The position numbers and the translations under genes were made by a program. 11,202 nucleotides of DNA, taken from positions 1 through 11,202 of the forward strand of contig JBAYVV010000130.1 in NCBI GenBank assembly GCA_041674465.1, given 5' to 3'. Position 1 is the stretch's first letter. Each line of letters begins with the position of its first letter. Positions 1 to 10,207 of this stretch are shown here, in pieces. Source of the DNA: JACRAR01 sp041674465. GTDB lineage: Bacteria; Pseudomonadota; Gammaproteobacteria; Burkholderiales; Rhodocyclaceae. Below the pieces are notes generated by a model that was not told where the DNA came from, searched no databases, and worked only from the letters and a program-made list of their open reading frames with translations.

Positions 1-3167
<3,167 letters not shown>

Positions 3168-3327
3168 GGGCGGGGCGGGGCAGGGTGAGGTGGGGCGCGA
3201 TTTTATCATGTGCGAATTGGCACCCTGCCCGATTCCCGATCCCGGCGCGGCTTGCTGAAAATCCTCGTTTCACGCCTTCCTGGGCGCATTTCGTCGCACG
3301 CCGGTTCTCTCAGGGCACATGCCTTTT

Positions 3328-3333
3328 TATAGT
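3328..3333 (+). promoter_or_regulatory. Possible -10 element for the small exported-protein/LytS unit
   Basis: TATAGT lies in a locally AT-rich stretch (ctttttatag) inside otherwise GC-rich DNA, 41 bases before the ATG at 3374. A hexamer 17 bases upstream (TTCTCT, 3305-3310) matches the -35 consensus at only three positions. This is a weak call based on position and local composition. Confidence 0.25.
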
Positions 3334-3336
3334 GGA

Positions 3337-3353
3337 TTCAGGATTTCCCTGAA
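3337..3353 (+). promoter_or_regulatory. Small dyad in the leader before the exported-protein gene
   Basis: TTCAGG-ATTTC-CCTGAA is a perfect 6-base inverted repeat with a 5-base spacer. It lies just downstream of the possible -10 at 3328 and 20 bases before the ATG at 3374. It would fall at or near the transcription start, so it could be an operator or a short leader hairpin. It does not resemble the direct-repeat sites usual for LytTR proteins. No U-run follows, so it is not an intrinsic terminator. Confidence 0.3.
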
Positions 3354-3373
3354 CCCAAAGAAAGGACAAGAAC

Positions 3374-3595
3374 ATGCAAGCCACCACCTCGACCTATCTC
3401 AAAAGAAAATTCGGTACCCACCTGTTTGCGGCAGCATTGGCTCTGGCCGGATCGGGCACAATGATGGGTGGCAGCCTGGGTATCGCCGAGCACTATGCGG
3501 CCAATGCCCAAAGCAGCGCGCATTCAGTGCTTGCAAGGCAGACAGGTGCGCCGCAAAAGCTGGTCAGGAATTCGTGTCCCGACCGGGCGTCCTGA
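3374..3595 (+). CDS. Small putative exported protein, unknown function
   Basis: A 73-residue product that I do not recognise. The start is supported by a clear Shine-Dalgarno (AAAGGA, 3361-3366) seven bases before the ATG. The N-terminus has basic residues (K10, R11, K12), then a hydrophobic stretch (about 16-37, LFAAALALAGSG), then a plausible signal-peptidase site ANA|QSS at 43-46. Cleavage there would release a peptide of about 28 residues containing one Cys (C68). Without cleavage it would be a single-pass membrane protein. It lies 36 bases before the sensor kinase gene with no terminator between, so co-transcription is likely. It could be a ligand or accessory factor of the kinase, or an unrelated small protein. 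The coding call rests on the RBS, the signal-like N-terminus and the context, not on homology. Confidence 0.6.
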   Translation: MQATTSTYLKRKFGTHLFAAALALAGSGTMMGGSLGIAEHYAANAQSSAHSVLARQTGAPQKLVRNSCPDRAS

Positions 3596-3631
3596 GCGAG
3601 TCTATGTTTATCGGGAGGGAGTATTAACGGA

Positions 3632-4693
3632 ATGGCGCCGCAGCAGAAAGCGAAACTGATCCGCGTGATTCGGGTCGCAGCAATCACCGCTGCGTTCAAC
3701 ACGGCCCTGACGGCCATTCTTGTGCCCATGCTGGACAACAAGTTCTGGGATCTGTTGATCAGTGTGCAGGTGGTCGGCTTTACCCTGCTTGTCCTGTTGT
3801 ATCCGGCGATGAGCATCCGGATGTCGCGGCTCTGGCGGATTTTGAGCGTCGCTTCCGCGCTGGTTGTCGGTGCTTTCTTCGGCACCGTGCTGGTGGTTCT
3901 CGTCAAGGGGCGCGACATTGGCATGATGTTCAGCGACAAGGAGAAACTGTGGTCGTTCGTGCTTACCGCCGCCATCGGTTTCATCTTCGGCTCCATTGCC
4001 GTCACGGTGCTGGCAACCCGCGCCAGGATTGCCAGGGCAGAAGCCGAACTGATGCGATCGGAAGCCGACCGGCAGCGCCTGGCGCGCAAGCATGCCGAAG
4101 CGGAACTGAAAGTGATCCGCGCCCAGATCGAACCTCACTTCCTCTTCAACACGCTGGCCAACCTGAGCTTTCTGATCAAGAACAATCCCGAGCAGGCGCT
4201 GGCCATGCTCGAGAACCTGATCGACTATCTGCAGGCCGCCGTGCCGCGCATCCGCGGCGAAACCAGCACCCTGCGCAATGAACTGGTCATGGCCAGCGCC
4301 TACGTTGCCATCCTGCAGATCAGGATGGGAGACCGGCTTCAGTCCGTCTTCGACGTGCCGCAGGACCTCCTGGCGCTGCCGTTTCCTCCCATGATGCTGA
4401 TCACGCTGATTGAAAATGCCATCAAGCACGGCTTGAACGAACTCCCGGAAGGCGGCACCATTACAGTCAGCGCCAGTCGCCGCACTGATGTCCTGGTGCT
4501 CAGCGTGACCGATACCGGTGCCGGTCTGCCGCAATTGGGCAATGATTCAAAGGATGGCATCGGGCTGAGCAATATCCGGGAAAGGCTTGCCGCGATGTAT
4601 GGCGAACGGGGCAAACTGATGCTGACAGCCAACCAGCCGCGCGGCACAGTGGCGACTTTGGAGATTCCCCTGGACACTGGCATGGATGCCTGA
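3632..4693 (+). CDS. LytS/AlgZ-family sensor histidine kinase
   Basis: A 353-residue inner-membrane kinase that should autophosphorylate on histidine and pass phosphate to the regulator encoded next. Four hydrophobic segments (about 15-35, 42-62, 70-92, 106-127) form the membrane sensor, with short loops and no large periplasmic domain. A charged, Ala/Glu/Arg-rich linker (128-162) looks like a coiled coil. The His_kinase domain carries IEPHFLFNTLANL with phospho-acceptor H169, the hallmark of the LytS/YehU class. The ATPase domain has the N box ENAIKHG (261-267), G1 DTGAGL (294-299) and G2 GIGLSN (309-314), so it looks catalytically complete. GGAGG at 3614-3618 is a somewhat distant RBS for ATG 3632. 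The last 8 bases overlap the regulator gene, indicating translational coupling. The signal sensed is not evident. Confidence 0.93.
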   Translation: MAPQQKAKLIRVIRVAAITAAFNTALTAILVPMLDNKFWDLLISVQVVGFTLLVLLYPAMSIRMSRLWRILSVASALVVGAFFGTVLVVLVKGRDIGMMFSDKEKLWSFVLTAAIGFIFGSIAVTVLATRARIARAEAELMRSEADRQRLARKHAEAELKVIRAQIEPHFLFNTLANLSFLIKNNPEQALAMLENLIDYLQAAVPRIRGETSTLRNELVMASAYVAILQIRMGDRLQSVFDVPQDLLALPFPPMMLITLIENAIKHGLNELPEGGTITVSASRRTDVLVLSVTDTGAGLPQLGNDSKDGIGLSNIRERLAAMYGERGKLMLTANQPRGTVATLEIPLDTGMDA

Positions 4694-5474
4694 ATCGATG
4701 GCACAGTCATATCGAGTGCTGGTTGTCGAAGACGAGCCGCTGTTGCGTAAGCAGCTTTGCGATTCGCTGCAGGAACTGTGGCCCGATGTGGGCCATATTG
4801 TCGAGGCGGAATCGGGTGCTGCAGCCATGCGGCAGATTGAGGCAGCCATGCCTGACATTGCTTTCCTCGATATCAACCTGCCCGACATGAGCGGTATCGA
4901 GATCGCCACCGTCCTGCGCGATCGCAGCCAGGTGGTGTTCGTGACCGCCTACAGCGAATTTGCTGTCACTGCCTTCGAGCAGCATGCGCTGGATTACGTA
5001 TTGAAACCCGCCACGACGCGGCGCCTGGCCGACACTGTGGCGCGGCTCAAGACGCACATGGCCAAGCCGGCTTCGGCGGCATCGCCGCAGGCGGGCATCG
5101 CGCTCGAACTGCTCGCCGAACTGAAGCGGCAATTGATTCCACAAGCAAGCGCCCTGAAATGGATCAGCGCCTCGGTCGGCGCGACCACCCAGTTGATACC
5201 GGTCAGCGACGTGCTGTGCTTCAACGCCGACGACAAATATACCGAGGTCCTGACGGCAACCGGCGAGGCCTTGATCCGCAAGCCGATCCGCGAACTGGTC
5301 GAGGAGCTGCCCGAGGACCAGTTCTGGCAGATTCATCGCAGCACCATCGTGCGCGTGGCGGCCATCGATCGCCTGGTACGCACCGATGCCGGGCAACTCG
5401 AAATCAAGCTGCGCGGGCTGGAGCGCAAATTCGTCGTGAGCCGAACCTTTGCGCATCGGTTTCGGCAGATGTGA
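4686..5474 (+). CDS. LytTR-family response regulator (AlgR/LytR type)
   Basis: A 262-residue DNA-binding regulator and the obvious partner of the overlapping kinase. The receiver domain (about 9-125) has the acidic pair E15/D16, phospho-acceptor D62 in FLDINLPDMSG, T87 (VTAYS) and K107 (VLKPA), all the residues needed for phosphorylation. A linker (about 126-155) leads to a LytTR domain (about 159-260) with the typical DDKYTEV, FWQIHRSTIVRV and FVVSRTFAHRFRQM segments. LytTR domains bind DNA through beta-strands and loops rather than a helix-turn-helix. ATG 4686 overlaps the kinase stop by 8 bases. An in-frame ATG at 4698 would give MAQSYRVLVVEDEP, a more typical regulator N-terminus, and neither start has a strong RBS. 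The target genes cannot be read from this window. Confidence 0.93.
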   Translation: MPESMAQSYRVLVVEDEPLLRKQLCDSLQELWPDVGHIVEAESGAAAMRQIEAAMPDIAFLDINLPDMSGIEIATVLRDRSQVVFVTAYSEFAVTAFEQHALDYVLKPATTRRLADTVARLKTHMAKPASAASPQAGIALELLAELKRQLIPQASALKWISASVGATTQLIPVSDVLCFNADDKYTEVLTATGEALIRKPIRELVEELPEDQFWQIHRSTIVRVAAIDRLVRTDAGQLEIKLRGLERKFVVSRTFAHRFRQM

Positions 5475-5569
5475 CTCGATTCCGCTGCGCCGGACCGGCA
5501 CCGCTTCAGCCAACGGGTAAATACAAATCCGCGTATCATCGCGCATTCTCCTTTTGCCTCACAGACAAC

Positions 5570-5574
5570 AAAGG
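5570..5574 (+). promoter_or_regulatory. Shine-Dalgarno that decides the start of the binding-protein gene
   Basis: AAAGG lies 8 bases before ATG 5583. The frame reads GTG GTG GTG ATG from 5574, so three GTG codons are alternative starts. The AAAGG overlaps or abuts the first GTG, which makes those poor starts and favours the ATG. Confidence 0.6.
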
Positions 5575-5582
5575 TGGTGGTG

Positions 5583-6407
5583 ATGCTCACCCGCGTACTG
5601 TTCCTCTGTCGCGACTCCGTCCTACTGGCGGTGCTCTTCTCCCTGCTTGCCGGCCCCTTGCTGGCAGAGGAAATCAAGATCGGCGGCACTGGCAACGCGC
5701 TGGGCACCATGCGCCTGCTCGGTGACGCGTTCAGCAAAAAATACCCGAACCTGCGCGTGACCGTGCTGAGCAGCATAGGCAGCAGCGGCGCGATCAAAGC
5801 CGTTCCCAAGGGTGTCATTGATATTGGCCTGACTTCGCGGCCGCTCTCCGCCGAAGAGCGTGCTGCCGGTGTGGTAGCGATTGAATACGCACGTACGCCA
5901 ACGGTTCTGGCCGTCTCGACGAAATCCAAAGTGACCGCTATCACGCGTGAACAAATCGCCGACCTGTACTCCGGCAAGCTCGCCAAATGGCCGGATGGCA
6001 TACCGATTCGTCCCGTTCTGCGCCAACCCGGTGACGACAATACCAAGCAGATCAAAAGCTTGTCCCCGGCTATCGAAAAGGCGCTGATCGATGCCGAACA
6101 ACGCCCTGGACTTGTTTTTGCTGTCTTCGACCAGGAAGCCGCCGACAAGATCGAGAGCATCCCGGGTGCGATTGGCGTCACCACTCTGGCACTGATCAAA
6201 GCGGAAAACCGCTCGCTGCGTCCCTTGAAGCTGGATGCCATCGAGCCGACGCCGAAAAACGGGTCTTCCGGCAACTACCCGCTGGCCAAAAACTTCTTTA
6301 TTGTCACCCAGCCAAGCCCCTCGGCCGTTGTGCAGCAATTTATTGCTTTTGTGAATTCTCCCGCCGGGCGTGAAATCCTGACCCAAACGGGGCATTGGAT
6401 CCCCTGA
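5583..6407 (+). CDS. Periplasmic PstS-like substrate-binding protein
   Basis: A 274-residue exported solute-binding protein of the phosphate-binding (PstS/PBP-like) superfamily. The signal peptide is clear: a hydrophobic core (SVLLAVLFSLLAGPLLA) ending at LLA28|EE. The mature part begins IKIGGTGNALGTMRLLGDAF (31-50), then SIGSSGAIK (64-72, comparable to the PstS GSGGGIK loop) and DIGLTSRPL (80-88, comparable to the D-x-G-x-S-D loop). RQPGDDNTKQ (147-156) stands where PstS has R-S-D-G-S-G-T-S. The loops differ enough from true PstS that the ligand may be another anion or small molecule. There is no pstC, pstA or pstB here. The next gene, 26 bases on, is a membrane GGDEF-EAL protein, so a sensory role is more likely than transport. 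The start is ATG 5583, not the upstream GTG codons, by RBS spacing. Confidence 0.85.
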   Translation: MLTRVLFLCRDSVLLAVLFSLLAGPLLAEEIKIGGTGNALGTMRLLGDAFSKKYPNLRVTVLSSIGSSGAIKAVPKGVIDIGLTSRPLSAEERAAGVVAIEYARTPTVLAVSTKSKVTAITREQIADLYSGKLAKWPDGIPIRPVLRQPGDDNTKQIKSLSPAIEKALIDAEQRPGLVFAVFDQEAADKIESIPGAIGVTTLALIKAENRSLRPLKLDAIEPTPKNGSSGNYPLAKNFFIVTQPSPSAVVQQFIAFVNSPAGREILTQTGHWIP

Positions 6408-6433
6408 ATCTTTTCTGATTCCACGCCACCGGC

Positions 6434-8623
6434 ATGTCTGCCCGCAAGGATCCCGTAGCGCAGATCATCACGCGTCTGGCGACCGTCGTTGCCCTGGTTG
6501 TGGCGATCAGCCTGCCGCTAGGCTACATGATGGTAGCGCTGGAAAACGCCAGCCAGTCCCTTGAATTCAAGGCCAGGGTCAAGGCTTCCGCCCTGAACGG
6601 ACTGATCGCCAGCACGCCCGATATATGGATGTTCGCCGAGAACCGTATCCAGGGGTTGATTTCGCGCGAGCCGGTGCCGCTCGAAACCGAACTGGTTCAG
6701 GTCTTCGATGCGCAGGGCAGGCTGATCTTGCAAAGCGGCAAAGAACCGACCGCTCCGGTTTTGGCGAGAAGCTATCCGCTGTTTGACACTGATCGGGTTG
6801 TAGGCCGCATCGAAGTCAGTGCTTCGCAGCTTGACCGGGTGTACAGAAGCTTAGTCGCCCTGCTGCTCGGACTCCTGCTTGGCGCCATGGTGTTCCTGGT
6901 CATGCGCGTTCTGCCGCTAAAGGCACTGCGGCGGGTGACGGATTCCTTGTTCGATGAAAAGGAACGCGCCGAGACCACGCTGCATTCCATCAGTGACGCC
7001 GTCATCACGATCGATGCGCAGGGCTGCTTCATACAGGTAAACCCGGCCGGACTGGCGATGCTCGAGGCCGAAGTGCTGGAGCAGGTCGCCGGGCATCCTG
7101 TGCTTGAACTCATCGTTCCCGAATACCGTGCAGCCTATGCCAAGTTGCAGAAACGGGTGCTGGCCGGCGAATCGATGCAAATGCAATTCGAACTGCTCGG
7201 TCTCAAGGGCGGGCACCGCTGGCTCGAATCTCATTCCGTGCCCATGCAGCGCCATGGCGAAACGCTGCATCTGGCGGTCTTCCGTGACATTACCGAACGC
7301 AAGGAGGCTGAAGATAAGATCGAGGAACTGGCCTTTTATGACCAACTCACCGGCCTGCCCAACCGGATACTGCTGCTGGATCGTCTGCAGCAGGCCATGA
7401 CCGCCAGCTTTCGCAGCGGCAGCTATGGCGCACTGCTGTTCATCGATCTGGATCATTTCAAGACGCTCAACGACACGCTCGGCCATGACATGGGCGATCT
7501 GCTGCTGCAGCAAGTGGCACAACGCCTGACCACCTGCGTCCGTGCCGAAGATACCGTGGCGCGATTGGGCGGCGATGAGTTCGTGGTCATGCTGGCCAGC
7601 CTGAGCATGAACGAAACCCATGCCGCCAATCAGACCGAAGGCGTCGGTGAAAAAATTCTCTCTGTACTCAACCAGACCTATCAACTCAAGGAGGTTGCCT
7701 ACCAGAATACCCCGAGCATCGGTGCCACCTTGTTCAAGGGGCATCAGACGGAAATCGACGATTTGCTGAAACAGGCCGACCTGGCCATGTACCGAGCCAA
7801 GGGTGCGGGACGCAACGCCTTGCGTTTCTTCGATCCGGACATGGAGCTTGAAGTGATGCAACGCGCCATCCTGGAAAAGGATCTGCGCACAGCGATTCAG
7901 GAGCGGCAGTTCCTGCTCTATTATCAAGCCCAGATGGCAAATGGCAAGTTGTCGGGATCTGAAGTCCTGCTGCGCTGGCAACATCCGCAACGCGGCATGT
8001 TGCCGCCGTCCGAGTTCATTTCTCTGGCCGAAGAAACCGGGCTGATCCTGCCCTTGGGCCACTGGGTACTGGAAGCCGCCTGCATCCAGCTGGCCCTGTG
8101 GGCTGCCCGACCGGAATTGGCTCATCTCACGGTTGCGGTAAATGTCAGCGCCCATCAGTTCCGTCAGCCCGACTTCGTGAACCAGGTGATTGCGGTACTC
8201 GAACACACGGGTGCAAATCCGCGACGACTGAAACTGGAACTGACCGAGAGCCTGCTGGTCTCCAATGTGGAGGAAATCATCGGGAAGATGTTTGTGCTGA
8301 AGGCCGAGGGTGTTGGATTCTCGCTGGACGATTTCGGCACGGGCTATTCCTCGCTGTCCTACCTCAAGCGCCTGCCGCTGGATCAGTTGAAGATCGACAA
8401 GTCTTTCGTGCGCGATGTGTTTTCGGATATCAACGATGGGGCGATTGTCCAGGCCATCATCGCCCTGAGCCAGACCCTGGGTTTGTCGGTGATCGCCGAA
8501 GGGGTTGAGACCGAAGAACAGTGCGACTTTCTTGCCCGACTGGGCTGCCTGGCCTATCAGGGCTATTTATTCAACCGACCGTTGCCTGTAGTGGGTTTTG
8601 AGGAGTTTGCACTGCGCGTTTGA
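6434..8623 (+). CDS. Membrane PAS-GGDEF-EAL c-di-GMP enzyme
   Basis: A 729-residue inner-membrane protein that can in principle both make and break cyclic di-GMP. TM1 (about 14-35) and TM2 (about 139-160) bracket a periplasmic domain of about 100 residues. A PAS/PAC domain follows (about 177-290, ending FRDITERKEAE). The GGDEF domain (296-465) has an intact GGDEF at 379-383, FIDLDHFKTLND and a product-inhibition I-site RAED (370-373) at the usual five-residue spacing. The EAL domain (about 476-720) carries EVLLRW (510-515; EVL in place of EAL), N570, E602/E605, D632/D633 in DDFGTGYSS, K653, E689 and Q709, so the metal and catalytic residues are present. Both activities look possible; which dominates cannot be told. 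The RBS before ATG 6434 is weak, and coupling to the upstream binding-protein gene is likely. Confidence 0.95.
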   Translation: MSARKDPVAQIITRLATVVALVVAISLPLGYMMVALENASQSLEFKARVKASALNGLIASTPDIWMFAENRIQGLISREPVPLETELVQVFDAQGRLILQSGKEPTAPVLARSYPLFDTDRVVGRIEVSASQLDRVYRSLVALLLGLLLGAMVFLVMRVLPLKALRRVTDSLFDEKERAETTLHSISDAVITIDAQGCFIQVNPAGLAMLEAEVLEQVAGHPVLELIVPEYRAAYAKLQKRVLAGESMQMQFELLGLKGGHRWLESHSVPMQRHGETLHLAVFRDITERKEAEDKIEELAFYDQLTGLPNRILLLDRLQQAMTASFRSGSYGALLFIDLDHFKTLNDTLGHDMGDLLLQQVAQRLTTCVRAEDTVARLGGDEFVVMLASLSMNETHAANQTEGVGEKILSVLNQTYQLKEVAYQNTPSIGATLFKGHQTEIDDLLKQADLAMYRAKGAGRNALRFFDPDMELEVMQRAILEKDLRTAIQERQFLLYYQAQMANGKLSGSEVLLRWQHPQRGMLPPSEFISLAEETGLILPLGHWVLEAACIQLALWAARPELAHLTVAVNVSAHQFRQPDFVNQVIAVLEHTGANPRRLKLELTESLLVSNVEEIIGKMFVLKAEGVGFSLDDFGTGYSSLSYLKRLPLDQLKIDKSFVRDVFSDINDGAIVQAIIALSQTLGLSVIAEGVETEEQCDFLARLGCLAYQGYLFNRPLPVVGFEEFALRV

Positions 8624-8661
8624 TCCCGATAATTTCTCATCCTGCTCAGCAGCACATCATC

Positions 8662-9975
8662 ATGCACCAGACCAGCCGTACCAGCGAAGCCTCGCCAAAT
8701 CTGCCGCCCGTCGCCCTGGCGTGGCTGATGTGGGGACTGGGCGCTTTGCTCTACCTGATCGCCTTCTATCAGCGCGTTGCACCGGCGGTGATCACCGACC
8801 AGCTGATGAGCGAGTTCGCCATCGGCGCTGCGGCGCTCGGCAATCTCTCGGCGTTCTACTTCTATTCCTATGTCGCCATGCAGATCCCCACCGGAGTGAT
8901 TGCCGACCGCTGGGGGCCACGCAAGCTGCTGACCGTCGGGGCGGCGGTGGCCGCGCTGGGCAGTGCGCTGTTCGCCCTGGCGCCGACGCTGGTGTGGGCC
9001 AATGCCGGGCGGCTGCTGATCGGTGCCTCGGTGGCGGTGGCTTTCGTCTCGATGCTCAAGCTCGCCAGCCACTGGTTTCCGCAGCGCCAATATGCCCTGG
9101 TCTCGGGCATGGCGCTCTTCATGGGTGTGATCGGCGGCGTCTCGGCCGGCGTGCCGCTGCGCATGCTGGTGGAAGCCTTCGGCTGGCGTCCGATCATGGG
9201 TATCTCGGCCGGCCTGACGGCGCTGCTGAGCATTGCCACCTGGCTGCTGGTGCGCGACGACCCGGTCGAGCGCGGCTATGCCAGCCACGTGCAGGCCGAC
9301 CACGGTCAGGGTGACAGGACGCCGATCCTGCGCGGCCTGGTTGAAGTTCTGAGCTACCGCAACATCTGGATCATGTTCCTCACCCCGGTCGGCGTCGTCG
9401 GCGCGGTGCTGGCTTTTGCCGGCCTGTGGGGTGTGCCCTACCTGCGCCAAGTGTATGCGCTCGATGCCAAGTCGGCTGCCCTGATCACATCCACTTTGCT
9501 GGTGGCCTGGGCACTCGGCGGGCCGCTGCTGGGTGCCTGGTCGCAGCGCCTGGGCAGGCGCAAGCCGCTGTATGTGGTGACCACCGCGCTGGTCCTGGCC
9601 GGCTGGCTGGTGGTGGTGTTCCTGCCCTTGCCGTTATGGCTGCTAGTGACGCTGCTGGTGCCGCTCGGCTTTTGCTCGGGCAACATCACCATCGGCTTCG
9701 CCTGCGCCAAGGAATCGATCCCGCTGCGCCTGACCGGAACGGCTTCCGGCGTCTGCAACATGGGGCCGCTGCTGGGCGGCATGCTGTTGCAACCGGCCAT
9801 CGGCTGGATGCTCGACCGCCACTGGGCGGGGCAGTTGAACGGCGGCGTGCGCGTCTATGCGGCGGATGCCTGGCAGGCCGGGTTTGCCCTGATCTGCATC
9901 TTCGTTGCAGTCTCGCTGATCCTCATCAGCCTGATGCGCGAGACCTACTGCAAACAGTTAGAGGCTGTCTCATAA
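8662..9975 (+). CDS. MFS permease whose C-terminus was altered by a MITE insertion
   Basis: A 437-residue, 12-helix major facilitator superfamily transporter. Motif A between TM2 and TM3 is clear: GVIADRWGPRK (78-88). A weaker second copy, GAWSQRLGRRK (291-301), lies between TM8 and TM9, as expected for two six-helix halves. The central cytoplasmic loop is near 197-222. The substrate is not recognisable. The ATG at 8662 is preferred. A TTG at 8620 overlapping the previous stop would add 14 residues with no helix-like or conserved character, and neither start has a good RBS. The last codons GAG GCT GTC TCA TAA (EAVS-stop) lie inside the left inverted repeat of the element at 9961. Without the element the frame would end KQLQE-stop (TGA 10236-10238). 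The 12 helices are complete, so the protein is probably functional. Confidence 0.88.
   Translation: MHQTSRTSEASPNLPPVALAWLMWGLGALLYLIAFYQRVAPAVITDQLMSEFAIGAAALGNLSAFYFYSYVAMQIPTGVIADRWGPRKLLTVGAAVAALGSALFALAPTLVWANAGRLLIGASVAVAFVSMLKLASHWFPQRQYALVSGMALFMGVIGGVSAGVPLRMLVEAFGWRPIMGISAGLTALLSIATWLLVRDDPVERGYASHVQADHGQGDRTPILRGLVEVLSYRNIWIMFLTPVGVVGAVLAFAGLWGVPYLRQVYALDAKSAALITSTLLVAWALGGPLLGAWSQRLGRRKPLYVVTTALVLAGWLVVVFLPLPLWLLVTLLVPLGFCSGNITIGFACAKESIPLRLTGTASGVCNMGPLLGGMLLQPAIGWMLDRHWAGQLNGGVRVYAADAWQAGFALICIFVAVSLILISLMRETYCKQLEAVS
9958..9960. repeat. Target-site duplication, left copy (TTA)
   Basis: TTA immediately before the left inverted repeat, matched by TTA 10227-10229 after the right repeat. 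This copy is the Leu433 codon of the plus-strand MFS permease. Confidence 0.75.
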
Positions 9976-9979
9976 AATC
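9961..9979 (+). repeat. MITE left terminal inverted repeat
   Basis: GAGGCTGTCTCATAAAATC, the exact reverse complement of 10208-10226. The match continues imperfectly (gCaCGtGCGCG against cCgCGcGCGCG) for about 11 more bases. It contains the in-frame TAA (9973-9975) that now ends the MFS permease. Confidence 0.9.
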
Positions 9980-9997
9980 GCACGTGCGCGACGCGGT

Positions 9998-10083
9998 CTT
10001 GGCGGGATGCAGCGCTAGACGCGACGGTGCAGCAATGCTCACCGCCTTGCAAGACGCCGCAACGCCGCGATGCGCCCGCCAAG
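9998..10083. repeat. MITE internal arm 1 with nested hairpin
   Basis: CTTGGCGGG (9998-10006) pairs with CCCGCCAAG (10075-10083). The stem continues past a small bulge with one mismatch (GCAGCGC 10009-10015 against GCGATGC 10067-10073). Inside it CGGTG(c)AG-caatg-CTCACCG (10025-10044) forms a second hairpin. Confidence 0.6.
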
Positions 10084-10097
10084 CCCCGTCCCTCCGG

Positions 10098-10197
10098 GTT
10101 GCCGCCAAAATGCGCGTCTGCAGCGTTGTCGGGCTCGCCAATGGAGTAACCATTGGCTTCCCCCTCCGCCTCGCATCCATCACATTTTGGCGGCAAC
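10098..10197. repeat. MITE internal arm 2, 15-bp inverted repeat with nested hairpin
   Basis: GTTGCCGCCAAAATG (10098-10112) is perfectly complementary to CATTTTGGCGGCAAC (10183-10197). The right copy lies 10 bases inside the right terminal repeat. It encloses the hairpin at 10137-10157. Confidence 0.8.
10137..10157. repeat. Perfect 8-bp hairpin at the tip of MITE arm 2
   Basis: GCCAATGG-AGTAA-CCATTGGC is an 8-base stem with a 5-base loop. It is followed by TTCCCCCT rather than a U-run, so it is not a typical intrinsic terminator. Confidence 0.75.
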
Positions 10198-10207
10198 GCG
10201 CGCGCGG

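Noticed and set aside
3216..3231. Sigma-54-like TTGGCAC upstream of metH
   Set aside because: The -24 half looks good, but GC is absent at the required 10-base distance, so there is no -12 element.
3168..3373. Possible cobalamin or SAM riboswitch, or MetR box, upstream of metH
   Set aside because: The leader is short and shows no recognisable B12-box or SAM-type core. TGAAA-N7-TTTCA (3256-3272) is a dyad, but its spacing is wrong for the MetR consensus TGAA-N5-TTCA.
3604..3627. Seven-codon mini-ORF ending just before the sensor kinase start
   Set aside because: It overlaps the kinase RBS, has no RBS of its own, and its codons show no attenuator-like bias.
5490..5500. GCCGGACCGGC as a terminator after the response regulator
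   Set aside because: The palindrome leaves no usable loop and no T-run follows.
5494..5512. Sigma-54-like GGCAC...CAGC before the binding-protein gene
   Set aside because: GG-N10-GC spacing is present, but the -12 half reads CAGC instead of TTGC, and no other support is visible.
7961..7978. EVL in place of EAL as a degenerate phosphodiesterase site
   Set aside because: The catalytic Glu is kept and only the middle Ala differs. All other metal and catalytic residues (N570, E602, D632, D633, K653, E689) are present, so degeneration is not supported.
8563..9450. 295-codon minus-strand frame opposite the MFS permease
   Set aside because: It is His/Arg/Gln-rich antisense shadow of a high-GC gene with no recognisable domain.
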